DNA from: Uloborus plumipes
Lineage: Eukaryota; Arthropoda; Arachnida; Araneae; Uloboridae
Direction: 5' to 3'
Assembly: GCA_038373865.1 (NCBI GenBank)
Contig: JAXGGA010002889.1
Location: forward strand, 48,694 to 112,693
Length of the DNA: 64,000 nucleotides
Shown here: one piece after another, positions 1-12,284 of the stretch
Numbering within the stretch: position 1 is the first letter of the stretch
Layout: each line of letters begins with the position of its first letter
The notes under the pieces: generated by a model
The model's database searches: none
What the model was told of the DNA's origin: nothing
What the model saw: only the letters and a program-made list of their open reading frames with translations
Translations under genes and position numbers: made by a program

Positions 1-122
1 ATTTATGAGGCGTTGGATGTGAAATTGAAGTTTTACAGATTATTTCTGTGAATTTTATTCTTACATTGGAACCTCAGCTGCCAGTATTATACTGTAAAAG
101 TAACAGTTCATTTTTTGCAATG
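1..122. repeat. Dimeric MITE family, copy 1 (right part only)
   Basis: This is the right end of a short inverted-repeat element that occurs seven times in the window. The window edge cuts off its left part. It carries the family's right-hand block (GGAACCTCAGCTGCCAGTAT) and ends in ..TTTTTTGCAATG followed by TA, which is the expected TA target site. No coding capacity. Confidence 0.8.
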
Positions 123-124
123 TA

Positions 125-1718
125 GAATGATCCAAAAACTACCGCATCGCAGCAGATACTGGGCTCAATAACGAGCCCAGTAGAAAGCCAATGCTTCCTC
201 CTTGCCAAAATTGAGTTATTTTTCTACTGTCAAAACTACGGCTAATATGACTTAAGTGAAGTATAATCGGATATGATTTCGGGTACTTTCCAAAACAATC
301 GAGTGGATAAAATCATTTAAATCACCACTTAAAACTAATTAATCCACAGAAATGATATATGTTTTCAATGTGTACGCTAATTCATTCCAACTGTCCAGCA
401 AGCTGTTTTTGTCATGGATGTAAGAACTCCTAGCTCCATGGTTTTTGTCCATGCTTGTGAGGAGAAACACGTAAAACTGAATCTTCCGCAGTACGTCTTT
501 CCTTAATCTATCCTATTATCAGAACGAAAAGAAGAAAGTCCGTTAGGAATAACATTATACAAGGGAGGATAAGGGAGGGGAGACCGCCACTCCCTTGGGG
601 GAATCTTCCCCAGCAGATTTTAGATTTCGCAGTTCGAAGAAGGCAATTTTAGTTGATCTTTCATGATATTAAGGGAAAGGGTGCGGGGATTCGAGGCTCT
701 GATCTGGAAATTTTTCGAAATGGAAGACCAAACCATTTGTTATCTACATGTGTTAACACGGATGCATGGCGAAAAACATGGGCAAGTAAGAAAAAAAATC
801 AATCGCCCCTTCCTTGGAACATTTTTGAATCCGCCCTTGACATTATATTTATTTGGACCAAAGCAGGGTATTTAAGGGGTGGGTTTTTAGGGTTCAAACC
901 CCCTCCGAAAATTTCAAAAACTCTTCCAAAAAATGCTTTTCTTGAACTTTTGTACTGAAAAAAATATTACTGCTACTTCTTTTTTTTTAATTTTTTGAAT
1001 ATGTTTTTCAATTTTATTTGAAAAATAGATTGAATAACTGTACTGATTCAGTGCTTTATCTACAGTTTTTTTGTTTTTTTTTGTAATTATTACGAACATT
1101 ATTTCTCATAAAACAATCTTTCAAAATTTGAATACCTTTCATAAAAGCACCAAAAACATTTACATTTGAAAGTACCAAACTAACTCTACATTTCAAACAT
1201 TATATGAATGTCATAAAATATGAATTTAAGGAATGCATGTTTTTAAGTATAACACGCATCCATTATTTCGAGTTGTTAAAAGACGAATATTTAACAGGGG
1301 TAGAGTTATGAAGTGTACACATCATATTTCTTTTTTAATTTAATAGATAAGTCCCTTTTTTACACCTGTTCAAGTTACTGCCCTTAAAGCAGCATCACCA
1401 CATTTAAATAACCTAATGCAACAAAAATCAGCAGAATAAAGAAACGAAATCGAATTTAAATGGTCATATAGATTTCATGAAAACTATGGCAAAACCCTCA
1501 CCGAAACAAAAGTCTGGTTACGGCCCTGGGCCAAAGCTAACTTTAGCAATATTGGGAAGGCTACGAAAATTCTAATTACACATTACGAATGTTGCCAGTT
1601 TGACTTTTTCTTTTGTCCTCAAAAATCCAAATTAAGTGTCATTTTAGAAGAAAAGTAATTTAGTAAGTTTTAAAAGTTTAGATATTTTTCCAGGTTAGCA
1701 AAAAGGAAAAATCCAATG
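125..1718. other. No gene recognised
   Basis: AT-rich sequence with T-runs near 980-1090. Open frames near 650-960 overlap each other in different frames, resemble no family I know and have no gene-like context. I see no repeat shared with the rest of the window. Confidence 0.5.
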
Positions 1719-2150
1719 TAAATTTCACAGAAAACAGCAAAAGTCATGCCCACTTGTATGTGCATACATTACTAAGGCAGGAATTCAAGTGAAACACCAT
1801 TGCAATCGCTTCGAATTGCAGTCACTACTGGAAGTGAATTACATTATCATCAATTTAACTTGGCACTGACGTCACTACGGGTGAAGCCAATAAGAGCTCA
1901 CAAGCAGCCCGCGATCTCCTCTTATTCGCCAAGTAGGCTGTGACGTTTTATCTAGCTCGTTTTTCATAGGCAAACGTCACGCTGACGTCACGATGTTTTT
2001 ATCAAGAAACGTTCTAATGTAATTCATTTCCAGTAGCGATTGCAGTTTGCGATCGCCTGCTTCACTTGAATCCCTGCCTAATTTTCCAAAACCAGGTGGG
2101 GGGGGGGGCAGTTGGCCACCCGTCCTGATCCCCCAAAATGACGGGCCTGT
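1719..2150. repeat. hAT-like MITE copy, split by a younger MITE
   Basis: The flanks of the MITE at 1776-2078 together match the hAT-like MITE at 37919-38090. Shared features are a CCCACTT block, a poly-G tract, a GGCCACCC-type block and the terminal AAATGACGGGCC. The right end is near 2150. The left end is too decayed to place. The inserted MITE must be younger than this copy. Confidence 0.6.
1776..2078. mobile_element. PIF/Harbinger-like MITE, copy 1
   Basis: About 303 bp with TIRs GGCAGGAATTCAAGTGAAA and its inverse (TTCACTTGAATCCCTGCC), flanked by TAA on both sides, fitting the 3-bp TWA target of PIF/Harbinger elements. It is closely similar (roughly 90% by eye) to the copy at 2644-2945. 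It contains GACGTCAC-type palindromic blocks. Non-autonomous, with no transposase. Confidence 0.75.
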
Positions 2151-2643
2151 CTTGGCGTGGAAAAGATAATATTCGCTTCTATTAATGACTAATGTTTAGT
2201 ATGTCCTTTAAAAAAAAACTAGATCTATCAGTAGGGAAATTTGAATACGTGAAAAGTAAGTTTATTGAGTCATTAACAAAAATGTCGAAAACAATTCAGT
2301 AAACATAAAACTGAACTGAACTGCTTGAACTAGCTGTAAGAAGTTAGCCTAAAAAAATATAAAAACTATTCAATATCTTTAGGGGGAAAAACTGTACAGT
2401 TTTTTCAATATTATAACATAATAATTATTCGAATATAATGTCGGAAAATTCTCTTTCTCTCTCTTTTAATATCATATTTACTACTTGATTTTACCGTTGT
2501 AATAATTCTTCCTAAGTTTTGCTGTGTCTTTAATTTGCCATAAAGCTCATCGCAATTCACATTACTGCCGTTCATTGTAAAAAAAAATATATATCTTCAT
2601 ATTTTTAAAATGCGTATTTATTTGCTAAATAGAATAACATTAA

Positions 2644-2945
2644 GGCAGGGATTCAAGTGAAACAGCACTGCGATCGCTTCGAATTGCAATCGCTACTGGA
2701 AGTGAATTACATTATCATCAACTTAAATTGGCATGACGTCACTACTGGTGGAGCCAATAAGAGCTCACAAGCACTCAGCGATCTCCTCTTATTCGCCAAG
2801 TAGGCTGTGACGTTTTATCTAGCTTGTTTTTCATAGGCAAACGTCACGCTGACATCACGATGTTTTTATCAAGAAACGTTCTAATGTAATTCATTTCCAG
2901 TCGCGATTGTAATTTGCGATTGCCTATTTCACTTGAATCCCTGCC
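2644..2945. mobile_element. PIF/Harbinger-like MITE, copy 2
   Basis: Second copy of the same family, in the same orientation, 565 bp after copy 1. The TIRs are GGCAGGGATTCAAGTGAAA and its inverse. The boundary is ambiguous by one base; TTA can be read on both sides. The sequence between the two copies (2151-2643) is AT-rich with nothing recognised. Confidence 0.75.
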
Positions 2946-3310
2946 TTAGTTACATCTTTTAGTATAAACAAGAAGCAAAGCAAATTTCAAAAGATAAATA
3001 TGTAGTGACTAATAGTAGATGAACACTTATATTTCATTCATAAGAAAACATTTGAAAAGGACATATATAATAAGGCATAATAAAATCATTTAAAAGGAGC
3101 TACCCATTTTTACAATGAACAACATGTTTGTTTAATTGACTGTTAAAATGATTCCTGTTCTAACCGAGTGAAACTTCAGAACAGAGAAACATTATGACTA
3201 AATCAATTTTCATATTACCCTATTTCACAATTTTTGTTTTGCTTCATTTTTTCTGAAAATAATGCTTTGTTTTGTAAAATGTTGCCCCTTGCTTAGAATA
3301 TGGAACTTTA

Positions 3311-3403
3311 GCCGTCCCGTATCAAGGTTCCCCGGGACGTGGGACAATTTTTCAAAAAACGGGACTGTCCCGTGAAATCCGGGACGTCTGGCAACCTTGA
3401 CCA
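3311..3403 (-). repeat. GGGAC-rich dispersed repeat fragment
   Basis: A GC-rich island with several inverted GGGAC/GTCCC blocks (CCGGGACG, GGGACTGTCCCG). On the minus strand it begins AAGGTTGCCAGACGTCCCGG, a start I associate with dispersed DNA-transposon ends in animals. Too short to classify. Confidence 0.35.
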
Positions 3404-3924
3404 TTACTAATGTTCAATGTATGGACAAAATTATATTTGAGAACGTAAATAAGTCATTATTTAGAAATTTAATTTCGAATTGTAGAATATAATAATTTGG
3501 TTCATTGGCGTCATATACAACAAGATTTAAAAGGATCTATGGACTTTTGTTATTGATCTTTTAGCAGGTGTACTATATCTTCTGTTTAGAGGTCATCGTC
3601 AAATGACTAAGTTTTGATGTTTTGGAGAGGCGACAGTATTGCTGAGCAAGTAAAAATATGATCTGGAAAAGCTCTTCATCAGGAAAATTTCCGCATTTTG
3701 CAAAAGTCCTTTTATTGTCTGCATTAATTTTCATGCCATCAAAGGAGCCTGTTAACAATCTGCTAATTGTCTTTGTGATCAATCAGTTAACATCTATCTC
3801 GCATATTTGTAGATCGGCCTTAATGAGTTTTTCTTTAAGTCGATGTCGGGGAACGGTATTTGCGTCATCTAATACAACCAGGCTTTTATTAAACCAGGAT
3901 GTCTTTCATGTCAACTGCAAAAGA

Positions 3925-4795
3925 TGGGTCTTTACTCATCTGAGGGGGGGGAGGGCTCATCTTCCCCAGAACTTTGTTGTTGGGGTACCAGATTGTGTCG
4001 GGTAGCTCTGGTCACTTCCGATACTTTGCACTATTCATCATAGTGGAAATTAAGAATTCCTCGTTTTCGACTTTAAGTATTTGTCCTGGATACTTTCGGT
4101 CCCATACTCCATTACCACATACTCACCAACGTGGTAGGAATCAACCATAACAGCAGCATTTGATGCTGTATCATCTGCAAGTGGAGGCTGTGTAGGAAGT
4201 GTTGGTTGAAACACACCAGATCCAGTAGTTTTGACTCATATTCATTCTCATCATTGTACTGCGGAAACAATAAAACATAACTATGTTCACTATCAACATA
4301 CTGTATATATAGCATCAGACAAAGGCTCATCAAATTCAATGCTACAAATCTCTTCCTTCTTTGAACGTTTCTTTGCTTCTTCCTCTTTGACTTCTTTGAT
4401 TTCGTTGTCTTGATTTTTGTTTTCTTTCTTTGTCCCTTCGACATAAATAGTTTATTTTTCCTCAGCTTTTTCTTTTGCCACTTCATTTTTAACTGGGGTG
4501 TCGGTTCGGATTCTACAGTGTCTCTTCTTTATTCCTCTCTTTATCCGTTTTCCAGGCCCTGCTTTTGGAAAAGGCTTTTTGTCTTCAGAGGTCACAAATC
4601 GACGTGTTTCGGAGGAGCGGGCTGCACTAGTAGGTATTGAAGTTTCACTCCTTTCAACGCTAACACTATGGATATTTTTAACACTAGTATTCCCCTTACT
4701 ATTAGTAGGAACATTTTCAACACCAGCATAAACCGTTGTAGTAGAAGGGACTGAAGATAGGTCTGTATAGGTATCTATAACTATGATGATGAAGG
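3925..4795 (-). pseudogene. Degenerate Tigger/pogo-type transposase, C-terminal region
   Basis: Read on the minus strand, an ATG-less open frame of about 113 codons (about 4795-4454) includes KKPFPKAGPGKRIKRG and then IRTDTPVKNEV. This basic linker with a TDTP motif is typical of the tail of arthropod Tigger/pogo (DDE_1) transposases. A stop ends that frame. A second stretch in other frames (about 4125-3925) gives VGEYVVMEYG, then YPGQILKVENEEFLIST, and ..TIWYPNNKVLGKMSPP, matching the small barrel-like C-terminal domain (VGDYVxVxYxG.. YPGxVxKV) of those proteins. At least one frameshift and two stops show it is dead. The DNA-binding and DDE regions are absent; a Harbinger MITE starts 36 bp upstream on the coding side. 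The family call is from memory. Confidence 0.65.
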
Positions 4796-4830
4796 GACTT
4801 CATGAAGGGGCTAAAGGTAGGTATCTATAA

Positions 4831-5016
4831 GGGCGCTTTTCCACTTACCGACACGACAGCGATAAATCGTGCACGATTGTCGCCCTCCGATATTGGCGCA
4901 CGCAAAATGCATTAAAATATGTTATGCGCTTTTCCATCTCCCGACTAGCGTACTTATCGTTGCATTTTTCCAGTCCGACTTTCGTCGTTTTCATATCGTC
5001 AAATGGAAAAGCGCCC
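4831..5016. mobile_element. PIF/Harbinger MITE (GGGCGCTTTTCC family)
   Basis: 186 bp, TIRs GGGCGCTTTTCCACTT and ATGGAAAAGCGCCC, TAA target duplication on both sides. Its ends and inner blocks (ACGACAGCGATAAATCG, TGCATTAAAATATG) match the ends of the larger element at 21924-23009, so it is an internally deleted derivative of that family. Confidence 0.85.
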
Positions 5017-5034
5017 TAATGTCACGCCAACATC

Positions 5035-5438
5035 ATCGTGGGGTAAGTTGGCATAGATCGCTGGCCTATGCCAAGATACCTCAAGCTAACTGTGCCAACT
5101 AGCCCCAAAGGCATTTTCTAGGAATGAAGTAACTACATCAATCGCCAGACAATTAGTCACTGTACCCACCATAAACTTGGAGTACTTGAACAAAAATTGT
5201 AAGGGTACTGAAAAACGAAAACTAAATCTGAAAAAAAAAATTACTTACCAGAACGAAATAACCAAAAAAATGCATATTCTTCGAACGCAAGCTAACAGGA
5301 CACTAAAGCTGTTGTAGATGACGCAACAGGTTGCCAAGTATGTCTCATCACGACAGCAGTGCTGTGGGCACTGTGTACTAGAAAATAAAAGCACAATGCC
5401 AACGTACCCCTTATGCCAAATAGCCCCGATCTTCCCTA
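5035..5438. repeat. Decayed GGGGTAAGTTGGCA-type element
   Basis: A left block (GGGGTAAGTTGGCATAG) and right blocks reading inversely (TACCCCTTATGCCAAATAG, CCCCGATCTTCCC then TA) look like worn inverted termini. A GCCAACTAGCCCC block lies inside. It resembles TA-targeting mariner-type elements with repeated GGGG motifs, such as 30307-31215. Boundaries are uncertain. Confidence 0.4.
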
Positions 5439-7197
5439 TTTTTTAATCTAAATGGAATAAAAACTGGAGGAAAAAGCAGTGATTTTTCTTAATCATTAAA
5501 ATAAATAAATTATTATTCCAGTCACCATTTATTTATATAACGTTTGGCTACTTACTTACACAATATAAATTTTATTCTCATACTACTATATTACGGTAAG
5601 ACAAGAGATCGCCCCTGGTCATAACATTTTTATGCATACCTAAACTTTTACTCACATTATTTGCAGTCCTTCCCTTGACTCATCACCGTGGAGTAAGTCC
5701 ATAATCACCGGGGCTTAGCAAGAGGATTCCTCTCTAGGCCCCCCCCCCCCCCCCATCGGCAGCGAATGACCGGAGATTTAGGATTACACGAGTAACACCG
5801 CGGGAGATGGAAAAATTGTGCAGCACAGAAGAGAGAGGAAGACTAATAAATGCCCTCGCGTGCCTCCGAATCTGGGAAGTATCTGTCATTAGGGAGACTC
5901 CCGCTATACGGAATTATTTTCGACATTCTTCTCTGGAAGGAGGGAGGGCATTCGTGACAATTTTAACAACGGACCACATAGCATTATAATTATGATGTTC
6001 CGATTTGTTGAAGTAAACTATCTGTTACGGTGGCGGAAGTTTGAGCATGGGCTTGGAAATTTTTAGAGTAGGAAATTCTTTTTCGTGTGCTTCATAACTT
6101 TTTCCGCCGATCTATTTAAAAAAGAGTTTTATAAATTCATTTTTAAGTTAAATTATACTCGGTCGCTTTAAAATAGGCGTATCAAGTTTAGAAATTTTGC
6201 GTCGTCGCCATGGTAACAGCTCCACTCTTTTTTTTTTTTTTTATGCACTGCTGTTGAGGCATTTCATTTATTTTATGTTTGTCGAATTAGGCTTACGCTT
6301 TTATTTATATCCTCTGGGTCTCATTTATTTCTAATTGTTTTCTAACAAATCTAGTGCTAAATAGTTTGTTTTAACAAGAGCTACCATCATGAGTAACCAT
6401 TATATAAATATTTCAATATTTTATGAACATTGATTAAATAATCGTTTACGCACAAAGCAATTTTAATCGTTTGCATTTAACCTTTGTTGCAAAAACTAAG
6501 TGGGGAAAAGTCTACATCGCCGTAACTATGACAACCATAAGGGGAAAAGTGCGGAGGGGGAAATTAATACTTATTTAATACGCCTCCTCTCATTACACAG
6601 GGGAAAAAACGATACACAACGGGAAAAAACGGCTCCCGTTAAAAGTACAAATCTGAATTTTTGCAACCGTTCATTCTAGATGCATACTTTCTATTGCAAA
6701 AAACACTCAAAAAAAAAAAGCTGCAGTTACAAGATGTTAAAAGTTTGAAGCAAAAAAAAATTTAGTTAAAAAATATGAAATATAACTTTTTATGTCGATT
6801 CTAGGTCCCCGAATTTTTAATTAAGAGCATGGTGGGCTAAATTATAATCAGGAGAGAAATCATGAGCATAGTAAAACAATTCGAACAAAAAATATTTTAC
6901 ATCAGTACGACCAATATGAAACTCGGCGCTTTGTAACTTACGACACTTTACAGGCGCTATCAGTAAAACTTTCTTTTTTTTGGGGGGGGGGGAGGTAGCG
7001 GGTTATAAAGGCTTAAAACTATATGTGTGCAGTGTGTACAGTGTGATTTCCAAATTGTACAAGCTTTTGTAGGGTGTTTTTTACATTATTTCATAATGTT
7101 TGCATTCATTTTCAAGAACAAGGAAGGATTTAAATATTTTGCTTCTTTACTTCGGCAACTAGTATGATCATATATATACATATAGAAATATATATAT
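5439..7197. other. No gene recognised
   Basis: Mostly AT-rich. Holds a 16-base C run (5739-5754), a poly-T run near 6229-6242 and a G run near 6983-6991. The 60-codon frame at 5807-5989 has no recognisable domain. Confidence 0.5.
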
Positions 7198-7453
7198 GAA
7201 GGGCCAGGGGAAAAAAAGATGAAAGTCCCTTTTTCGTGAATTTTGAGATATTAGCACTATCTAGGGGCTATGAAGGAGTAATATCATCTGGTAGAACAAC
7301 AAGGGGGAAAAAAGATGAGAATCGACCGAAATGTGTATAAAAAGTCTATTAACTACAAAAGGAGTTACGAGAAATCAAACTGTGTTCTTCGTTTCGCTTT
7401 TCGAAATCGCTTTTTGGTCACTTTCATCTTTCCCCCCCCCCCCTGGCCCCCTT

Positions 7454-7454
<1 letters not shown>
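7198..7454. mobile_element. MITE with GAAGGGCCAG termini, copy 1
   Basis: 257 bp with long inverted termini: GAAGGGCCAGGGGAAAAAAA plus GATGAAAGT, matched inversely by CTTTCATCTTTCCCCC..CTGGCCCCCTTC. It lies next to a TA microsatellite on one side and a CA/TA microsatellite on the other. The outer termini match the element at 40446-40695, but the cores differ. Confidence 0.7.
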
Positions 7455-8794
<1,340 letters not shown>

Positions 8795-8938
8795 GGGCCC
8801 TGCTCCACATTGACGTAAAGCAGAAAAATAAAGCAGAAACGTAAAACGGATTAAATGGTATTCCTATGGAAAGTACCCGGATTTTTGGTTTCTGCCTTCG
8901 GTATCGGTCGCGTTTTCTGCTGATGTGTAGCAGGGCCC
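8795..8938. mobile_element. Small PIF/Harbinger-like MITE
   Basis: 144 bp. The TIRs GGGCCCTGCTCCACAT and its near-inverse (ATGTGTAGCAGGGCCC) are flanked by TTA on both sides. Both the 3-bp TTA duplication and the GGGCC start fit PIF/Harbinger. Non-coding. Confidence 0.75.
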
Positions 8939-9010
8939 TTAGAGTTTTTTTTAAATTCTTGATTTAATATAAGTTCTTGTCCTTTAAAGTATAACACAAA
9001 ACCGGCAACG

Positions 9011-9377
9011 CACTGTAAAAAATTAACGGTATTTTTACAGTATAATACAGCTAATTGTATAGTAATAAACTGTAAAATTTGCTAATATTACAGTAGTAAA
9101 CCAAAATTGCTAGTTAACAGTAATAAACTAAAACTGCTAGTTTACAACCGTTCATTTTACAGTTTTAAACTGGAAACTGCTACCAGTATCATACTGTTGT
9201 TTTTACAGTATAATACAGCTAACTTTAACGGCAATAAACTGTAAAATTGATAAATTTACAGTAAGAAACTGGAAAAATGCTAGTTTTACAGTTTATTACT
9301 GTGCATTTTACAATTTTAAATTGGAACCTCGGCTGCCAGTATTATACAGCAAAAACAACAGTTCATTTTTTGCAGTG
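9011..9377. mobile_element. Dimeric MITE family, copy 2
   Basis: 367 bp, starting CACTGTAAAAAATTAACGG and ending in ..GTTCATTTTTTGCAGTG. The flanking dinucleotides are CG and CA, so any TA target has decayed. The middle contains an end-like junction (AGTATCATACTGTTG then TTTTTACAGTATAATAC). Short CAGTAATAAACTGTAAAATT-type repeats fill both halves. Confidence 0.8.
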
Positions 9378-9682
9378 CAGCGGAGCTGTCCTCATCTTCC
9401 TCCAAGTCCTTCAATTATTCTGCTCTTTCTGCAGACTTTTTCATCCTCGATTTTTTTCCCGGGATCTGTAATTAGCGAATCCCCTCTCACAAATCCGAAG
9501 CACAATAAATCGGGATCCTTTCTCCAGAGCAAAAGGGAAAATGATAGTGTGCTCTTCCCATCAAGTTGGATCTTCCGAAACTTTTCTCATCAATCTGGAG
9601 CCGAAAGAGTTCGGACATGGACTTTGCAAATCAGGAAATGGAAGCAAGTGCTCAGTCGTGATGCTTGGCTGCTGTTGTCCGG

Positions 9683-10055
9683 GCAGTTACTCGAACCAGT
9701 GTTTTCGTTCATGCATTTACTGATTAGACATGTGTCGTATTTCACTTCGAAGCTTTTAGTAATTTTTCGCCTTATTCTGTTCCTCGTGGATCTAATAGTA
9801 ATTGAATCTAATAATAAGCGCGGACTATGTATAAGCATGTAACTATACCATATGCAACGAATATGGTATAGCAACGGCTGATTTTTGAACAGTTTGGCAG
9901 TTACTCGAACCCTTTTTTTCGTTCATGCATTTACTGATTAAACATGTGTCCTATTTCACTTCGAAGCTTTTTGTAATTTTTCGCCTTGTTCTGATCGGCA
10001 TAGATCTAGTAGTAATTGAATCAAGCGCGGAGTATGTAAAAGCATGTAACTGAAC
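9683..10055. repeat. Local direct duplication (about 160 bp units)
   Basis: Units at 9683-9846 and 9896-10055 are close copies (shared GGCAGTTACTCGAACC, CGTTCATGCATTTACTGATT, AAGCATGTAAC). The spacer holds a perfect 11-bp hairpin (9843-9871). The sequence matches nothing else in the window. Confidence 0.8.
9843..9871. repeat. Perfect 11-bp inverted repeat
   Basis: CTATACCATAT and ATATGGTATAG separated by the 7-base loop GCAACGA, at the junction between two direct-repeat units. Confidence 0.85.
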
Positions 10056-10064
10056 CAGGGTGTT

Positions 10065-10531
10065 TATATTTTTATTGATATTGAAAAATAATGCAGATAT
10101 TACATAAAAGCACACTGAAAAAGCTTATAAAATTTGAGAAATCGCGTTCTATACACTGTGTATGGGACGTGATTTGCAAGCTTGTACAAATTCATAGTTT
10201 TCGTAGGAATTTCATCAAACATTGCACAGAGGTTTCTTGATGCACTTGAATTCACATAAGCGGGGTTTTGACATTATAAAAAATATCCAAAAAGCTCAAA
10301 ATTCAAATTTTTTGTCTCAAAATGACCATTTTCTTTCAATTTTGAAAAGATAAACTGATAAAGATAAACCTTTAAGCATACAATAAGATAAAATCAACGC
10401 ATTTAAATATGAGTATTTTTCAACAAAGATTACGATTAACAATAAATTATCAATTTATGGCTCATCTATTTTATTTTAGCATGAAATAAGTTAAACATAA
10501 TACAATACCGGGCAACATCGTATAATAAGCT

Positions 10532-10533
<2 letters not shown>
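10065..10533 (+). mobile_element. Helitron-like element, copy 1 (3' end defined)
   Basis: The right end reads ACCGGGCAACATCG..AAGCTAG followed by T, like the hairpin-plus-CTAG 3' end of Helitrons, but the hairpin is decayed. Internal text (GCACAGAGGTTTCTTGATGC, GTCTCAAAATG) matches the copy at 11420-11919. The left end is not identifiable. Confidence 0.55.
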
Positions 10534-10570
<37 letters not shown>

Positions 10571-10681
10571 ATATATAATATATATATATATATATTATAT
10601 ACTATATATATATATATATATATAATATATATTTATATATTTATATATATACTATAGATATATATATATATACTATATACA
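10534..10681. repeat. (CT)n then (TA)n microsatellite
   Basis: About 30 bases of CT followed by imperfect TA repeats. It starts right at the Helitron-like 3' end and stops at the palindromic MITE. Confidence 0.9.
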
Positions 10682-11341
10682 CAGGGTTGTCCACTCCAAT
10701 CGTGGACCAATAGCTAATTTCTAAACCGTTAGAGATAAGCATATAGTTTATTTAGGAAAAAATCTCCAAATTACGAAAGATTTTGGGTCTATTCAATGTT
10801 TTTCAAAAAATCAAATTTTGAAAGAGTTACGAAATTTAAATTTTTATACAGCCCCCCAGTCCTATCATCATACTTAGTAAAACATTCTTGACACTGTAAC
10901 GTTTAAAACTAAAAAAAATCACTCTTCTACGACAAAAATTGACCGAGTTATGACGTTTTGAAAAATCAAGATTTTGCAATTGTTTCATGGACGTCATCGA
11001 GAGATCGCTTTAGGGACCGTATGCGAAATCCTTCAAAATCTTGATTTTCAAAACGTCATAACTCGGTCAATTTTTGTCGTGGAAGGAGTGATTTTTTTTT
11101 TTTTTTTAGTTTTAAACGTTACAGTGTCAAGAATGTTTTACTAAATATGATTGATAGGACTGGGGGCTGTATAAAAATTTAAATTTCGTAACTCTTTCAA
11201 AATTTGATTTTATGAAAAACATTGAATAGACCCAAAATTCCTTTCGTAATTTGGGAGATTTTTTCCTAAATATAAATATATGCTTATCTCTAACGAGTTT
11301 AGAAATTAGCTATTGGTCCACGATTGGAGTGGACACCTCTG
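10682..11341. mobile_element. Palindromic MITE (CAGGGTGTCC family), copy 1
   Basis: 660 bp that is almost one inverted repeat: about 300-bp arms around a short centre. The ends are CAGGGTTGTCCACTCCAATC and GGAGTGGACACCTCTG. TA follows on the right and TATAC precedes on the left, so it sits in a TA tract. No coding capacity. The TA target and CAGGGTGTCC start fit Tc1/mariner-type MITEs. Confidence 0.85.
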
Positions 11342-11359
11342 TATATATATATATACTAT

Positions 11360-11397
<38 letters not shown>

Positions 11398-11419
11398 ATA
11401 GTATAATATATTATATATG
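11342..11419. repeat. Imperfect (TA)n microsatellite
   Basis: Continuation of the TA tract into which the palindromic MITE appears to have inserted. Confidence 0.9.
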
Positions 11420-11919
11420 TCTATTTGCTTTATCCTTACAGCAAATCCACCAGATTTTCGTCGCGAGGGTTATCAAACTTGGAGCACAGATGGATCCTTT
11501 GATGCAGTAGAATTCATATAGGTGGGGTTTTGAAAATTGAAAAAAAATCCAGAAAGTTCAAAATTTAATTTTTTTTTTTTTTTTTTTGTCTCAAAATGGC
11601 CATTTTCTTTCAATTTTGCATAGAGTATAGAGATAAGCCTTTAAGCATAGAAATGGATAAAATTTAACGCATTTAATTATGAGTATTTTCTTACAAAGAT
11701 TACGATTAACAATGAATTATGAATTTAAGACTTACCTATTTCATTTTAACATGAAATAAATTACGAACAATTATAAATCATGTTTCCATGGAACATTGAC
11801 AAAAATATTGTATGATGCAGAAAAATTAGATGTTCGAACTGATATTTAATTCTAATTGTTGCTGAGCTATGTTGTATTAATAAGCAGAAGCACCCGGGCA
11901 AAACCGGGTAATAAGCCAG
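11420..11919 (+). mobile_element. Helitron-like element, copy 2
   Basis: About 500 bp. It can be read as starting TC (11420) and ending with CACCCGGGCAAAACCGGGTA, a clean GC hairpin, then ATAAGCCAG and T. The CCAG in place of CTAG is a decayed or variant terminus. Internal sequence is related to 10065-10533. No Rep/helicase coding sequence. Confidence 0.6.
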
Positions 11920-12031
11920 TCATTGTTAAAAAAATAAACGAAACGCTACTTGAAAAATAACTAGCATATCAAATTCCAAATATGAATAACTACTATGAAA
12001 TAAAGTTTACAAATACCTTTGTGCTATTGAT

Positions 12032-12284
12032 ATAGATAAAAATTACAACTTTAAGGACTCACAAATAAGCTGGGATACTGCAAACTGCAGACACGTGTTT
12101 CGGCATTACAAGGAACCCCTTTATCAATGCAAAAAATTTTAAGTTTATGGATGCACAGATATCCGGCAAAAACCATAAGCTCAAAATTTTTTGCATTGAT
12201 AAAGGGGTTCCTTGTAATGCCGAAACACGTATCTGCAGTATCCCTACTTATTTGTGCCTCCTTAACGTTGTAATTTTTCTCTAC
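12032..12284. mobile_element. Palindromic MITE (GACACGTGTTTCGGC family), copy 1
   Basis: About 250 bp built as two arms with the order TACAAC..TTAAGGA..GGGATACTGCA..CACGTGTTTCGGCATTAC..AAGGAACCCC. The arm is repeated inversely after a short centre. Two more copies lie at 16866-17142 and 54873-55140. Boundaries are good to a few bases. Confidence 0.8.

Noticed and set aside
4112..4486. 124-codon Lys-rich minus frame as a gene
   Set aside because: It is a shifted reading of the Tigger tail; the family text lies in the other frames.
9321..9842. 173-codon frame, one of the longest in the window
   Set aside because: It starts inside the dimeric MITE's right end and runs into a local duplication; no domain, and chance is likely.
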